This document shows, in pieces, positions 27,604 to 38,019 of a DNA stretch of 64,000 nt. The position numbers were made by a program, and so were the translations under genes. Under the pieces are notes generated by a model. The model saw nothing but the letters and a program-made list of their open reading frames with translations, did no database searches and was not told the origin of the DNA. This DNA is from Cohaesibacter celericrescens (GTDB lineage Bacteria > Pseudomonadota > Alphaproteobacteria > Rhizobiales > Cohaesibacteraceae). Position 1 is the stretch's first letter; each line of letters opens with the position of its first letter. Location of the stretch: assembly GCF_002866925.1 (NCBI RefSeq), contig NZ_PKUQ01000050.1, positions 85,810 through 149,809 on the forward strand, written 5' to 3'.

Positions 27604-28569
27604 TTAGTTGGTTTCAGGGCCCATCGCTGCCTGAATAGCAGGGCTGGTATGGGACACGCCAACACGCATGGAATTCCGTTTGCTGGCAGCAGCTTCCACC
27701 CACTCCCAATTGCTGTCATCTGCAAAAAGAGCTTCCAGCATATTGAAATTCAATTTGTGGCCACCTTTGAATGAACGGAAATGCGCCAGAAGCTGAGCAC
27801 CAGCCAATGCAAGATCTCCAACGGCATCCAGTGTTTTGTGACGCACAAACTCATCGCTATAACGCAATCCATCAGGATTGACGATTTTCTGATCATCGCC
27901 AATGACAACCGAATTTTCCAAGGAAGACCCAAGCGCATACCCTGCGGCCCAAAGGCGCTCAACATCGGACATAAACCCAAACGTGCGAGCCAAGCTAACA
28001 TCACGTTTGAACACCTCTGGTGTCATTTCAGAGTCGAAAGTCTGAACACCGATGGAATCGCAATCAAAGTCGATGGTGACATCAAACCGTGTTCCATCAT
28101 AAGGCATCAATTCGCCGACGGACTCACCATTCTGAACACGCACAGGCTTCAACACACGGATATAGCGGCGCGGTGCTGACAATTCTGTCAAGCCAACCTG
28201 ATCGATTGCATCGATATAAGCACGAGAGCTGCCATCCATAACAGGCACTTCATCCGCATCAACTTCAACCAGAACATTGTCGACACCGTAGCCAACCAAT
28301 GCCGCCATCAAATGCTCGATGGTGGCAATCATCCCTTTTTGAGGATGCCCGATAATCGTGCAAAGCTGGGTATCAATGACCGAAGAAAAAGATCCTTTGA
28401 TCTCCAATTCGGTGCCATTTTCACGATCAACACGCAGGAAGTTAATGCCGGTATTGGGGTCTGCCGGATGCAAGATCATCTCGACGGGCTTACCGCTATG
28501 CACACCAATACCCGACACCACCACACGTTCGCGCAAAGTGGTCTGTTTAGCGTTTAGCAAATTTGCCAT
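27604..28569 (-). CDS. lpxC: UDP-3-O-acyl-N-acetylglucosamine deacetylase LpxC
   Basis: LpxC is the zinc enzyme of the first committed step of lipid A synthesis. I start at the ATG at 28569 (321 residues), which has AGGGG 5 bases upstream; 17 further codons in frame are not conserved. Zinc and catalytic motifs are present: TIEHLMAAL (His near residue 80), VRHKTLDAVGDLAL (His and Asp near 240) and HFRSFKGGHKLN (catalytic His near 265). MDGSS at about 105 is also typical. It follows ftsZ after a 300-base gap containing a hairpin, the usual order ftsZ-lpxC. Confidence 0.96.
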   Translation of the reverse strand: MANLLNAKQTTLRERVVVSGIGVHSGKPVEMILHPADPNTGINFLRVDRENGTELEIKGSFSSVIDTQLCTIIGHPQKGMIATIEHLMAALVGYGVDNVLVEVDADEVPVMDGSSRAYIDAIDQVGLTELSAPRRYIRVLKPVRVQNGESVGELMPYDGTRFDVTIDFDCDSIGVQTFDSEMTPEVFKRDVSLARTFGFMSDVERLWAAGYALGSSLENSVVIGDDQKIVNPDGLRYSDEFVRHKTLDAVGDLALAGAQLLAHFRSFKGGHKLNFNMLEALFADDSNWEWVEAAASKRNSMRVGVSHTSPAIQAAMGPETN

Positions 28570-28800
28570 ATTTATGCCCCTAATCGTATCTATCGTTTTT
28601 TCAGTGTCGGCCGCCCACATCCAGATGTGGAATCTCTTTCGCCAACGATACGCATGATACGCTTTATGCTTTTCTTGAGCCGAACATAACGTGTGAATGA
28701 TCTGTTTACCAAATCACGCTTTCTTACCCTATGTTACGAAAATAATCCCGACGCACTGATAATAGAGCCGTCAATAAAAACACATATATTTCAATAAATT

Positions 28801-28831
28801 AGAAGCCGGAGTTGGCTCAACCCCGGCTTCT
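28801..28831 (-). terminator. Hairpin terminator after ftsZ
   Basis: AGAAGCCGG and CCGGCTTCT form a 9-bp stem, extended inward by GTTG/CAAC with small A and C bulges around a GCT loop. It lies 36 bases past the ftsZ stop. The minus-strand flank is AU-rich (AATTTATT) rather than a clean U-run. Confidence 0.65.
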
Positions 28832-28866
28832 GGCAGTCTATTTATTATAGTTTATGTAACAGAGTG

Positions 28867-30828
28867 TTACCGCACCTGTCTGCGCAAGAAGGCAGGAATT
28901 TCAACTTGTTCTTCTTCGCTGATTCCCTGAGCCTGTGGCGCAGCAGTTGGTACAGAGCGGCCATGCGGGTCCAGCTGACCCTGCTGTGGCTGATACATGC
29001 TGTTTTGCGTAGGCCGTTGTTGGCGCGGTGCAAACTCATTAAAAGGCGATCCTGCAGCAGGCATGCCTGGCTGAGAAGAATGTGGCGCATGAGGTGCAGC
29101 AGGTGCATTCATACGCGGCATGGCAGGCAATTCATTTTGCACAGGACGCTGAGCGGCTTGAGGCGCAGGCGCTTGCTGGGGCTGATAATGCTGTTGTGCC
29201 TGTGGCTGCTGAACACGTGGCTGCATTGGCTGTTGCACAGGTGCGGCTTGCTGCACTTGCGGAGCAGCCTGTGCTGCCTTTGCTGCCTGTGGTGCATGAC
29301 CACCAGCAGCCTGTTCAAGTTCGTCTTCACGACGACCAAGACCAACAGCAGCAAGGCGTTTCAACAGGCTCATAGGACGCGTTTCATCATCCTGATGTCC
29401 CAATTCTTCACGATTGCGCAGAGCTTCGAGCTCACGTTGGATCATGGGTGGCAATTCATCCACATTCGGCATTGCACGGCGCAAATTTTCGGGCACTTCA
29501 GGCATCGCAGGAATGAAAGGTTGTTCCGCAACGACAGGCGCCTCAACGACTGATTTTGGAGCTTCAAATTCTTCTTCGTTCACCGGCTCAATCACAGCTT
29601 CAGGCTTAAAGGGCGCGATGGAAACTTCAGGATCCTGCTGTGATGGGCGGGAAACTGGCATTTCAGGAAGCTTGATTTCACGCTCGACCGCTTCCACGGC
29701 CTCAGCCACAGCAGCACTTGCCTGATCGGAAACAGACGCTTCAAGAGATACAGCCTCAGCTGGTGCATCGGCTTCAACGTCATAGGTTGGAGCAGCAACG
29801 GTCCGCAGACGCTCGTTCAACTCTTTCATACGCTGATCGGCAGGCATCACGGTTTCATGCAAAACCTGATCAATGCCGGTTGCAACGACGGAAACACGGA
29901 TCATGCCTTCCATTTTCTCGTCAAACGTCGCGCCGAGAATGATGTTGGCATCTTCATCCACTTCTTCGCGGATGCGTGTGGCCGCCTCGTCGACTTCAAA
30001 CAAGGTAAGATCTTGTCCGCCAGTGATAGAAATCAGCAGCCCCTGAGCACCCTTCATGGAAATATCATCAAGGAGCGGGTTGGCAATCGCGGCTTCCGCT
30101 GCAGCCAACGCACGGCCTTCGCCAGACGCTTCGCCTGTGCCCATCATAGCTTTGCCCATTGCACGCATAACCGAGCGCACATCAGCAAAGTCAAGATTGA
30201 TCAAGCCTTCTTTGACCATCAGATCGGTGATACAAGCAACGCCGGAATACAACACTTCATCGGCCATAGAGAAGGCATCGGCGAAGGTTGTTTTCTCATT
30301 GGCAATACGGAAAAGATTCTGGTTTGGAATGACGATCAGTGTGTCGACACTCTTTTGCAGTTCGTCAATTCCGGATTCCGCCAACCGCATACGGCGTTGG
30401 CCTTCAAAGTGGAACGGCTTGGTCACAACACCAACGGTCAGGATACCCTGTTCACGGGCTGTGCGGGCAATCACAGGCGCAGCACCGGTGCCTGTACCAC
30501 CGCCCATACCGGCCGTGATAAACACCATGTGAGACCCGTTAAGGTGATCGTTGATTTCGTCGAGCACTTCTTCCGCTGCGGCTCGACCAACTTCAGGCTG
30601 GGAACCGGCGCCAAGACCTTCGGTCACGGCAATGCCCATCTGAACGATACGTTCAGCTTTGGACAAGGTGAGTGCCTGCGCATCTGTATTCGCAACCACA
30701 AAGTCGACACCTTCAAGGCCGGTTTCGATCATGTTGTTGACTGCGTTACCGCCAGCACCGCCGACGCCGAACACCGTAATTCTCGGTTTCAATTCGGTAA
30801 TGTCGGGCATCCTCAAATTGATGGTCAT
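28867..30828 (-). CDS. ftsZ: Cell division protein FtsZ
   Basis: FtsZ is the tubulin-like GTPase that forms the division ring. The GTPase core spans residues 10-320, with [11 protein letters not shown], the tubulin signature [11 protein letters not shown] (about 109-119) and the T7 loop [11 protein letters not shown] containing the catalytic Asp. The C-terminal conserved peptide [15 protein letters not shown], which binds FtsA and other partners, ends the protein. Between them is an unusually long linker of about 310 residues, acidic at first ([12 protein letters not shown]...) then very Gln/Pro/Ala-rich, giving 653 residues in total. Long linkers are normal in Hyphomicrobiales, but this one is at the large end. 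The ftsA stop lies about 200 bases upstream, room for a separate promoter. Confidence 0.97.
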   Translation of the reverse strand: MTINLRMPDITELKPRITVFGVGGAGGNAVNNMIETGLEGVDFVVANTDAQALTLSKAERIVQMGIAVTEGLGAGSQPEVGRAAAEEVLDEINDHLNGSHMVFITAGMGGGTGTGAAPVIARTAREQGILTVGVVTKPFHFEGQRRMRLAESGIDELQKSVDTLIVIPNQNLFRIANEKTTFADAFSMADEVLYSGVACITDLMVKEGLINLDFADVRSVMRAMGKAMMGTGEASGEGRALAAAEAAIANPLLDDISMKGAQGLLISITGGQDLTLFEVDEAATRIREEVDEDANIILGATFDEKMEGMIRVSVVATGIDQVLHETVMPADQRMKELNERLRTVAAPTYDVEADAPAEAVSLEASVSDQASAAVAEAVEAVEREIKLPEMPVSRPSQQDPEVSIAPFKPEAVIEPVNEEEFEAPKSVVEAPVVAEQPFIPAMPEVPENLRRAMPNVDELPPMIQRELEALRNREELGHQDDETRPMSLLKRLAAVGLGRREDELEQAAGGHAPQAAKAAQAAPQVQQAAPVQQPMQPRVQQPQAQQHYQPQQAPAPQAAQRPVQNELPAMPRMNAPAAPHAPHSSQPGMPAAGSPFNEFAPRQQRPTQNSMYQPQQGQLDPHGRSVPTAAPQAQGISEEEQVEIPAFLRRQVR

Positions 30829-31031
30829 TGTACCCTCATTTCACTGCATGGATCGAACTATTACCGATCTCAATCCGCTTCTGTAAAAGCCGCCGCCTAA
30901 TGCGTAGCTCCGTTTAAACTCAACTTTTTCCGATCGGGGCAGCAGGGCGAATCACTTCTCAGCAATATAACCCAACCCCTTGATTCTGATCAACGATTCA
31001 CGCATGTTTCACAGCATAAATCCAATCAGCA

Positions 31032-32357
31032 TCAGAAACTTTCTTTCAGCCACTGCCCCATGCGGGCCAGATAGCCATCTGTACCGGTCAATCTTGGCTT
31101 GACCGTCATACGCTCAAATTGCTCAATCTGGGCAACTTGAGGATAAATCAACAATCCCACGGCGGTTGCAAAGGCAGGCCCCTTGCCAATATCGGGAAGA
31201 CCAGCAACACCCAATGGTCGACCAAGGCGCACATTGCGGCTTAGAATCCGACGCGCGGTTTCAGCCATCCCTGTCAATTGGCTTCCGCCACCGGTCAAAA
31301 CAACCCGTTTGCCCACATGGCCGGAAAAACCGGATGCTTCGATGCGATCCCGCACCACTTCGAGAATTTCTTCAACTCTTGGCCGGATAATGCGTGTCAA
31401 GGACGCCTGCGGCACCTGATTCAACAAATCCCTGTCGTCATCACCCACCGGCGGAATGGCCACCAGTTCCTGATCATCAGACAGGGACAACAGCGCACTG
31501 CCATAAAGGGTCTTGATACGTTCGGCATCGGCCAGACGCGTTGAAAGTCCACGGGCCAGATCCATCGTTACATGATGACCACCCATGGCGACCGCATCCG
31601 AATGCACAAATTGCCCGTCCACAAAAATGGAGATCGACGTCGTCCCACCACCGAGGTCGACACAGGCAACACCTAATTCCGCTTCGTCATCCACCAGACA
31701 CGCCAAACCCGAGGCATAGGGTGTCGCCACCATCATTTCGACATCAAGGTGGCAGCGATTGATGCACAATTCCAAATTTTTCAAAGGCGCACTTTGTGCC
31801 GTGACCACATGCATATCAACCGCAAGGTCATCACCCAGCATACCGCGAGGATCACTGATGCCCTTGCCACCATCCAGCGAATAGCCGATGGGCATAGAAT
31901 GCACCACACTGCGATCCATGGTCAGCAAATGCTCAGACCCGGCTTGCAGAACACGCCGAATATCGGCTTCATCGACTTCATGACCATGCAGCGAAACTGT
32001 GGCACTCAGCGTGTCACTTTTGATACGTCCGCACGATACATTGACGATCAAGGATTCAACCGTGATATCCGCTTGACGCTCTGCCGCATCGACAGCAAGG
32101 CGGATCGAGTTTTCGGCCTGATCCAGATCGACAACAACACCGGATTTGATGCCACGCGCCTGATGCAGACCAAAGCCCAGAACCTGAATGGTATGAGTGC
32201 GATGGCGCAGCGCCTCACCAAAGGGGCGCGGCACCAACCGTGCAATCACGCAACAAACCTTGGTAGACCCAACGTCCAGAATGGTGATGACCGATGACCG
32301 TTTTTGCGTGAGATAACGACCGCGCATCTCCCGCTTATTCCAAGGCGAACCCCTCAT
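31032..32357 (-). CDS. ftsA: Cell division protein FtsA
   Basis: FtsA is the actin-like protein that tethers FtsZ to the membrane and recruits later division proteins. The 441-residue protein has the actin-fold nucleotide motifs ITILDVGSTKVCCVIARL (phosphate 1, about residue 22), GVACVDLGGGTTSISIFVDG (phosphate 2, about 235) and VVLTGGGSQLTGM (adenosine, about 370). The 1C domain lies at about 105-190. The C-terminal amphipathic helix (YLARMGQWLKESF) is the membrane-targeting sequence. The N-terminal extension before residue 20 is basic. The ATG overlaps the ftsQ stop by 4 bases. Confidence 0.96.
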   Translation of the reverse strand: MRGSPWNKREMRGRYLTQKRSSVITILDVGSTKVCCVIARLVPRPFGEALRHRTHTIQVLGFGLHQARGIKSGVVVDLDQAENSIRLAVDAAERQADITVESLIVNVSCGRIKSDTLSATVSLHGHEVDEADIRRVLQAGSEHLLTMDRSVVHSMPIGYSLDGGKGISDPRGMLGDDLAVDMHVVTAQSAPLKNLELCINRCHLDVEMMVATPYASGLACLVDDEAELGVACVDLGGGTTSISIFVDGQFVHSDAVAMGGHHVTMDLARGLSTRLADAERIKTLYGSALLSLSDDQELVAIPPVGDDDRDLLNQVPQASLTRIIRPRVEEILEVVRDRIEASGFSGHVGKRVVLTGGGSQLTGMAETARRILSRNVRLGRPLGVAGLPDIGKGPAFATAVGLLIYPQVAQIEQFERMTVKPRLTGTDGYLARMGQWLKESF

Positions 32358-33286
32358 GTCTCCACCTCTTTGGCCACGTTGGCCCCAAGATCACGCAGGG
32401 CTTGACGTCGTCTTTCGGCGGCATCTTTGCTCATACGTACAAAAGTCCGATCGGACAACCGCATATCCACCAGAGATATATCCTTGCGAGACAGGGAGCC
32501 GTCTTCATCAAACGCCAGCAGGTTATCCAACGCATCCTGCAGATCGATTTCCGGCAACTTCGCCTGCACACCGTTTTTGAAATAAAGATCCCAGCGCCGT
32601 TCCGACACATAAACGACCGCGCGGGTCTTGCGCGCCAGTGATGGATACTGCGCCAGTATTTCAAATAATTCTGACGCTTTGCGTTGGGCCCCATGGCCAA
32701 CGACCAAAGGCAAATCAGCAAACTCTGGGTCAATGTGATCGGACAACACCGAACCATCATAGGAAATCAGCGATACATATTGCCCTCGCTGCCAAAGGGC
32801 AAATGGCTTTTGCTCGCGAACCACGACTTGTAGTTTATTCGGATATAATTTTTGGACGGATGCCTCGGCAATCCAGCTCACTTGTTCCAGATTCTTGCGC
32901 GCCACATAGGCATCAAAGGTCAGCAGGGAGCTGTCCTCATTGATCCCAAGGACTGACAGAATCTCGGCTTCCGTAACTTCTTTTTGACCCGTAATCAGCA
33001 CGGCTTCAACTTTAAGCCCCAGAACGGTCGAGGCGCGTTCCAGTGCCGTTTGGTTTTCTCCACCGATCATAGAGCCATACAAGGCCGTGACAGCAAGAAA
33101 GCCCACGGACAGTCCCCAGCCAACACCGCGGGGCAGCCAGGTTTCTGCGATCGGGATAATACGTTTATAAAACGGCAGGCGACGCTGCTCATAGGCATAG
33201 GCGCGGGGAGCCAATGAGTCGCGTTGCTTTGCAGCGCGCCTCCGCTCACCTTTATCTTTTGCCAATTTGCCTATCATCGGTCGCAC
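32354..33286 (-). CDS. ftsQ: Cell division protein FtsQ
   Basis: FtsQ is a bitopic membrane protein bridging early and late divisome proteins. The cytoplasmic N-terminus (about 60 residues) is very basic; one membrane helix ([20 protein letters not shown], about 75-95) and a POTRA domain ([28 protein letters not shown]..., about 105-180) follow, then the beta domain. Start choice is open. A GTG at 33286 has GGAGG 7 bases upstream and is used here (310 residues); an ATG at 33277 would make the neat 4-base ATGA overlap with the ddl stop. Both keep the reading frame and all domains. Confidence 0.92.
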   Translation of the reverse strand: MRPMIGKLAKDKGERRRAAKQRDSLAPRAYAYEQRRLPFYKRIIPIAETWLPRGVGWGLSVGFLAVTALYGSMIGGENQTALERASTVLGLKVEAVLITGQKEVTEAEILSVLGINEDSSLLTFDAYVARKNLEQVSWIAEASVQKLYPNKLQVVVREQKPFALWQRGQYVSLISYDGSVLSDHIDPEFADLPLVVGHGAQRKASELFEILAQYPSLARKTRAVVYVSERRWDLYFKNGVQAKLPEIDLQDALDNLLAFDEDGSLSRKDISLVDMRLSDRTFVRMSKDAAERRRQALRDLGANVAKEVET

Positions 33287-34197
33287 GAAGCGTCCTCCAC
33301 CATCCAAGTAACCAATTGTTCAAAATCGAAGCCCGCTTTTGCAGCCATTTCTGGCACAAGAGAGGTTGGCGTCATGCCCGGCTGGGTATTCACTTCCAGA
33401 CAGATCAATTCGCCCTCATCACCAACGCTTTCGTCATATCGAAAGTCTGCGCGCGAGATGCCTCGACAACCAAGCGCATGATGCGCTGATATGGTTAACG
33501 ATTGTATATATTCGTAAACATTCGGTTTAAGTTCGGCAGGTAAAGTGTGGGAAGACCCCCCCGGAGCGTATTTTGCGTCATAATTATAGAAAATGTGATC
33601 GTCAGACGCGATGTCGATAATATCGAGCGCACGATCCCCCATCGCTGCACAGGTCAGCTCGCGTCCGGCAATGTAGCGTTCCACCATCACAATGTCCCCG
33701 TAGGGCCAATCAGCAGAATAAAGCTCTTTTGGCGGATGTTGCTGATCTTTGGTCACAATCAAGACACCAAAGCTCGACCCTTCGCTGACAGGTTTGATAA
33801 CATATGGCGTCGGTAAAGCATGTTCTTTTGCCGCATCTAGACGGTGCATGACTTTTGATTCTGCAACCGGAACGCCAGCGGCACGCATGATATCTTTGGC
33901 TTTTTCCTTATTCATCGCAACGGAAGAGGCCATAACACCACTATGGGTATAGGGAATACCCAGCACTTCCAGTAGTCCTTGAATGCACCCATCCTCACCA
34001 TAGGGACCGTGCAAGGCATTGAAGGCAACATCAGGCTTCAAGTCTGACAAAACGGAGGCGATATCCCGCTGGACATCCACACGGCTGACCATAAAGCCAG
34101 AGGCTTCCAGTGCATCCGCACATTCTTTACCGCTACTCAACGAAACCGGACGTTCCGTCGACCATCCACCCATCAGAACTGCAACATGTTTTGCCAT
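33274..34197 (-). CDS. ddl: D-alanine--D-alanine ligase
   Basis: Ddl joins two D-alanines with ATP to make the terminal dipeptide of the peptidoglycan precursor. The 307-residue ATP-grasp protein begins [20 protein letters not shown], the family N-terminal motif. It also contains [18 protein letters not shown] (about 65-82), [29 protein letters not shown], and the metal-binding [18 protein letters not shown] near the C-terminus. It lies downstream of murB after a 300-base gap with a terminator, and its 3' end overlaps ftsQ. It therefore probably heads a ddl-ftsQ-ftsA transcript. Confidence 0.96.
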   Translation of the reverse strand: MAKHVAVLMGGWSTERPVSLSSGKECADALEASGFMVSRVDVQRDIASVLSDLKPDVAFNALHGPYGEDGCIQGLLEVLGIPYTHSGVMASSVAMNKEKAKDIMRAAGVPVAESKVMHRLDAAKEHALPTPYVIKPVSEGSSFGVLIVTKDQQHPPKELYSADWPYGDIVMVERYIAGRELTCAAMGDRALDIIDIASDDHIFYNYDAKYAPGGSSHTLPAELKPNVYEYIQSLTISAHHALGCRGISRADFRYDESVGDEGELICLEVNTQPGMTPTSLVPEMAAKAGFDFEQLVTWMVEDASCDR

Positions 34198-34419
34198 TTA
34201 ACTAAACCTTTCAAGCCAGAACCAAGCTATTTTCAAAAACAGCATCCGTTCTGACCGACACTTGCATGGTTACTGGCCCACACTGTGGCAGCCCTTGCAG
34301 GTCATGCAATTTGCATTACGCCCCTCCATTTATGGTTAAAAATGCCTAACAAATGATAAGCAGAATCTGACAATCTGCGTTTTCCCAAGCCTGTTTACAA
34401 AAAATGCACAAATAAAAGA
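34198..34419. other. Leader region upstream of ddl
   Basis: Between the murB terminator and ddl. On the minus strand there is a GGAGGGG sequence (34326-34320) followed closely by ATG of a four-codon frame, and an overlapping 19-codon frame (34329 to 34270) rich in cysteine. Neither is supported enough to call a gene. The ddl promoter should be here but is not clear. Confidence 0.35.
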
Positions 34420-34444
34420 GCCGCTTTCAATGTTTGAAAGCGGC
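34420..34444 (-). terminator. Strong hairpin between murB and ddl
   Basis: GCCGCTTTCAA (34420-34430) and TTGAAAGCGGC (34434-34444) form a perfect 11-bp stem with a 3-base loop. On the minus strand it is followed by TCTTTTATTT. It lies 60 bases past the murB stop and would split the dcw cluster into two transcripts. Confidence 0.8.
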
Positions 34445-34503
34445 CCAAAAACGCGTAAATATATACCTAGTAAAATGAAACAAACACTTCAAAACACCAG
34501 TGT

Positions 34504-35460
34504 CTAACTGTCAAGAAACGGCACAATCTGCACGTCATCCTCAAAAGACCCGATGCGCTTGATTTCCCAATGCAGTGAAATTCCGGTCATCTCTCGCACC
34601 TTGCCCCGCACCATTTCGCCCAACCGTTCAATGTCTTGCGCGGTTGCGTCACCGGTGTTGATCAAAAAATTTGTGTGTTTGGCTGACACTTGCGCCCCAC
34701 CCAACTCAAATCCGCGAAACCCGGCTTCATCCACCAGGCGCCAAGCGCTTTTGCCGTCAGGATTCTTGAATGTGGAACCGCCCGTGCGTTCCTTGGTGGG
34801 CTGATTGTCTTCGCGGTAAGCCGAAACCTCCCCCATCTCGACCTTCAAAGCTTCTGGATCACCCGCTTCACCACGATAAATCGCTTTGGTGAAGATATAA
34901 TCAGCAGGCGCTGCGCAGGTTCTGTAGCCATGGCCCAGATCATCTGGTGTCAAATCGTGAATGACACCCGCACGATCCACAGCGCGCGCGGCGATCAACC
35001 GATCTTTGGTCTCAGCACCATGGGCTCCTGCATTCATCCGCAAGGCACCACCAATGGCGCCAGGAATGCCTTTGTAAAAGGAAAACCCAGCAATCCCCTG
35101 TTTGGCTATTTGAGTCGCAAAGCGCATGTCAGGCATCGCAGCACCAACAGACACCGTTAGGTCGTCCTCCACCTCAATGCTGGTGAAAGCTTTGCCAGAC
35201 AGGCGAATAACGACACCTTCAACCCCTCCATCACGCACCAGCATGTTAGAGCCAAGCCCGATGACCGTGACAGGAATGTCACTTGGCAGATGTTTTAGAA
35301 AATACGCAAGATCGGCTTCATCTGCCGGATTGAAAAACAGTTGCGCAGGCCCGCCCACCCGAAACCACGTATAGGGCGCAATATCAAAATTGCTATTGAG
35401 CCGACCACGCACATCATCGGTCCAGTCGCCAAAACGGCTCAGAAGATCCTCAAATGCCAT
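34504..35460 (-). CDS. murB: UDP-N-acetylenolpyruvoylglucosamine reductase MurB
   Basis: MurB reduces the enolpyruvyl group to give UDP-N-acetylmuramic acid, using FAD and NADPH. The 318-residue type II enzyme shows TWFRVGGPAQLFFNP (about 30-45), VIGLGSNMLVRDGGVEGVVIRL (FAD site, about 67-88), SFYKGIPGAIGGALRMNAGAHG (about 125-146, with catalytic Arg/Tyr region), the catalytic serine in GGSTFKNP (about 227) and the final VSAKHTNFLIN. The murC stop is one base from its start, so the two are coupled. A strong terminator follows. Confidence 0.97.
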   Translation of the reverse strand: MAFEDLLSRFGDWTDDVRGRLNSNFDIAPYTWFRVGGPAQLFFNPADEADLAYFLKHLPSDIPVTVIGLGSNMLVRDGGVEGVVIRLSGKAFTSIEVEDDLTVSVGAAMPDMRFATQIAKQGIAGFSFYKGIPGAIGGALRMNAGAHGAETKDRLIAARAVDRAGVIHDLTPDDLGHGYRTCAAPADYIFTKAIYRGEAGDPEALKVEMGEVSAYREDNQPTKERTGGSTFKNPDGKSAWRLVDEAGFRGFELGGAQVSAKHTNFLINTGDATAQDIERLGEMVRGKVREMTGISLHWEIKRIGSFEDDVQIVPFLDS

Positions 35461-35461
35461 G

Positions 35462-36871
35462 TTATTCTCCGGCCAATGCTTTTAACTCAGCTGGCAAGGC
35501 GTTGGCCCAACCGGATATACTGCCAGCGCCAAGGCAGACGACATAATCTCCCGGCTCTGCAATTTCGCGAATGCGGGCCGCAAGTCCTTCTGAAGGACCC
35601 AGAATTTCGGCTTTGCGGTGTCCGTGGTTTTTCAAACCCTCAACAAGCGTCTCGGAATTGAACCCTTCAATCGGTTGCTCACCGGCGGCATAAACATCGG
35701 CAACCAACACATGATCGGCCACATTCAGACAGGTACAGAAATCTTCAAAATGATCTTCCAGACGGCTGTAGCGGTGCGGTTGCATGACGGCAATCACCTT
35801 ATTCTGGCTGGCTTGACGGGCCGCCCGCATGACAGCGGCGATCTCCACCGGATGATGTGCATAGTCGTCGATGATCTCAATGCCATTCCAGCTGCCAGTG
35901 CGCGTAAAACGACGTTTCACCCCCCCGAAACCAGACAAGCCACGCCGAATCGCATCCGCCGAAATGCCCAACTCATGTGCCACGGCAATGGCGGCAGTTG
36001 CGTTGGCAACATTATGTTCCCCCGGCATAGGAAGGGACAGGCCCGAAATCTCTTCGCTTTCGCCGCTACTACGGTTTTGGATGACAATGGAAAAACGGCT
36101 TATCCCGCCTTCATTGCGCAAATCAGTGTAGCGCACGTCCGCTTGCGGGTTCGCACCATAGGTAACGATCCGGCGGTCTTCGATCTGCCCCACCAGCGCC
36201 TGCACGTCAGGGTGATCCAGACACATGGCTGCAAAACCGTAAAAGGGCACATTTTCAACAAAGGCCCCAAAAGCGGCCTTCACAGCATCAAAACTTCCGT
36301 AATGGTCCAAATGCTCAGGATCAATATTGGTGACAACCGCAATGTCGGCAGGCAACTTGACAAAGGTGCCATCGGACTCGTCCGCTTCCACCACCATCCA
36401 GTCGCCCTCACCCATGCGAGCGTTGGTGCCATAAGCATTGATAATGCCGCCGTTGATCACGGTGGGGTCCATGCCGCCCGCATCCAACAAAGCCGCGACC
36501 AAAGACGTCGTGGTGGTTTTGCCGTGGGTGCCGCCAATTGCAATCGCCGATTTGAAGCGCATCAGCTCTGCCAGCATTTCGGCACGGCGCACAACAGGTA
36601 ACTGCCGCGCACGGGCTTCTTTCAGCTCGGGATTCTCTGACTTGATAGCCGAGGAGACCACCACAACCTGCGCATCGACGATATTCTCGGCAGCATGCCC
36701 AATCGCAACTTTGATGCCTTTGTCACGAAGGCGCAAAACATTGGCGCTTTCGGAAATGTCACTGCCCTGAACGGTGTAACCCAATTTGAGCAAAACCTCG
36801 GCTATTCCGGACATCCCGATTCCGCCGATCCCGACAAAATGCACTGGACCGATATTTTGTGGCATCTTCAT
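35462..36871 (-). CDS. murC: UDP-N-acetylmuramate--L-alanine ligase MurC
   Basis: MurC adds L-alanine to UDP-MurNAc. The 469-residue Mur ligase begins with the UDP-binding Rossmann segment [24 protein letters not shown]. Next come the ATP P-loop [18 protein letters not shown] (about 113), [11 protein letters not shown], the central domain, and the C-terminal domain starting near [22 protein letters not shown] and QPHRYSR are MurC-specific. It overlaps murG by 4 bases and touches murB. Confidence 0.97.
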   Translation of the reverse strand: MKMPQNIGPVHFVGIGGIGMSGIAEVLLKLGYTVQGSDISESANVLRLRDKGIKVAIGHAAENIVDAQVVVVSSAIKSENPELKEARARQLPVVRRAEMLAELMRFKSAIAIGGTHGKTTTTSLVAALLDAGGMDPTVINGGIINAYGTNARMGEGDWMVVEADESDGTFVKLPADIAVVTNIDPEHLDHYGSFDAVKAAFGAFVENVPFYGFAAMCLDHPDVQALVGQIEDRRIVTYGANPQADVRYTDLRNEGGISRFSIVIQNRSSGESEEISGLSLPMPGEHNVANATAAIAVAHELGISADAIRRGLSGFGGVKRRFTRTGSWNGIEIIDDYAHHPVEIAAVMRAARQASQNKVIAVMQPHRYSRLEDHFEDFCTCLNVADHVLVADVYAAGEQPIEGFNSETLVEGLKNHGHRKAEILGPSEGLAARIREIAEPGDYVVCLGAGSISGWANALPAELKALAGE

Positions 36872-37974
36872 TTGGCAACTCCTGAGTTTTTCGCCAATCC
36901 CTCGACCAAATCCGCCAATTGGTTGGCGGCATCCAGTTTGCCTTGCCCCCGCGCTGCCTCTGCTGCCGCGCTGAGCTTGTCTGGATTGGCAATCAAATCT
37001 TCAATCAAATCCGAAATATCATTGGGCCTTAGGCCGCGCTGTTCCAACACCCAAGCGCCCCCGGCATCGACCAGAACCGAAGCGTTGGCCTTCTGGTCTT
37101 GATCCAACGCACCGGGCAAGGGAACCAGAATCGATGGGCGACCGATCGCAGCCAGCTCGCTGACGGATGAAGCACCAGAGCGGCAAATCACCAAATGTGC
37201 ATCAGCAATCTTTTGCGGCATGTCCGCAAAAAACGGTGCCAGATCGGCTTGCATGCCCAACTCACGATAGGCAACTTTCACCTTCAGCAAATCTTCAGTG
37301 CGGCATTGCTGGACAAGCCGAATGCGGTCACGCATTGTTTGAGGCAAGCGCCCCAAGGCACCGGGCATATATTCCGAGAAAAACCGGGCGCCTTGCGATC
37401 CACCAAAAACCACCAACCGGATTTCGCCTTCAGCGGTCAACGGCGCAAAAGACGTCTTGGCAGCCTCATGCACCATCGGGCGCACCGGGTTACCAGTCAG
37501 TGTGAGCTTATTGTCGAACCCTTCAGCCCCTTTTAGAATGGGAAAACTGGCAGCAATCGCGCTGGCCCCTTTGGCCAAAAACCGGTTTGCCCGCCCCATA
37601 ACACCATTTTGCTCATGCAAGCAGGACGGCACTCCCATGGTACGCGCGGCCAACATAGGGGGCACGGTGGGATAGCCACCAAACCCGACAACAATGTCGG
37701 GCTTCAGATCTTTGATCACATTGCGTGCTGCAAAATAGCCTTTGGCTAGTTTGAGTGCCGCTTTGACCATCACAACCGGATTTTTCACCGACGGTGTAGC
37801 AGAAGGAATAATCTGAATGCTTTGCGCAGGAAAATCATGACCATATTGCGTTGCGCGACCGTCGGTCGCCAAATGCACAACCCAGCCCCTCTCAATCAAA
37901 ACATGAGCAAGCGCCTGTGCCGGAAACAAATGTCCACCGGTCCCGCCAGCGGTCAACAAAACTACTTTTGTCAT
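36868..37974 (-). CDS. murG: Undecaprenyl-PP-MurNAc-pentapeptide GlcNAc transferase MurG
   Basis: MurG converts lipid I to lipid II on the inner face of the membrane. I start at the ATG at 37974 (368 residues); the four codons upstream are not conserved. The GT-B glycosyltransferase has the N-terminal loop [18 protein letters not shown] (residues 5-22), a second G-loop [14 protein letters not shown] (about 95), [13 protein letters not shown], and the C-terminal donor site [12 protein letters not shown] and [25 protein letters not shown]. It overlaps murC by 4 bases and follows ftsW after 45 bases. Confidence 0.97.
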   Translation of the reverse strand: MTKVVLLTAGGTGGHLFPAQALAHVLIERGWVVHLATDGRATQYGHDFPAQSIQIIPSATPSVKNPVVMVKAALKLAKGYFAARNVIKDLKPDIVVGFGGYPTVPPMLAARTMGVPSCLHEQNGVMGRANRFLAKGASAIAASFPILKGAEGFDNKLTLTGNPVRPMVHEAAKTSFAPLTAEGEIRLVVFGGSQGARFFSEYMPGALGRLPQTMRDRIRLVQQCRTEDLLKVKVAYRELGMQADLAPFFADMPQKIADAHLVICRSGASSVSELAAIGRPSILVPLPGALDQDQKANASVLVDAGGAWVLEQRGLRPNDISDLIEDLIANPDKLSAAAEAARGQGKLDAANQLADLVEGLAKNSGVAK

Positions 37975-38019
37975 TAAGCATCCCACCCAATGGATGGCTC
38001 CTATTGCACGTCACTCGGC

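Noticed and set aside
29082..29375. Ala/Val/Gln-rich frame opposite ftsZ
   Set aside because: It mirrors the Q/A-rich linker codons of ftsZ; a composition artefact.
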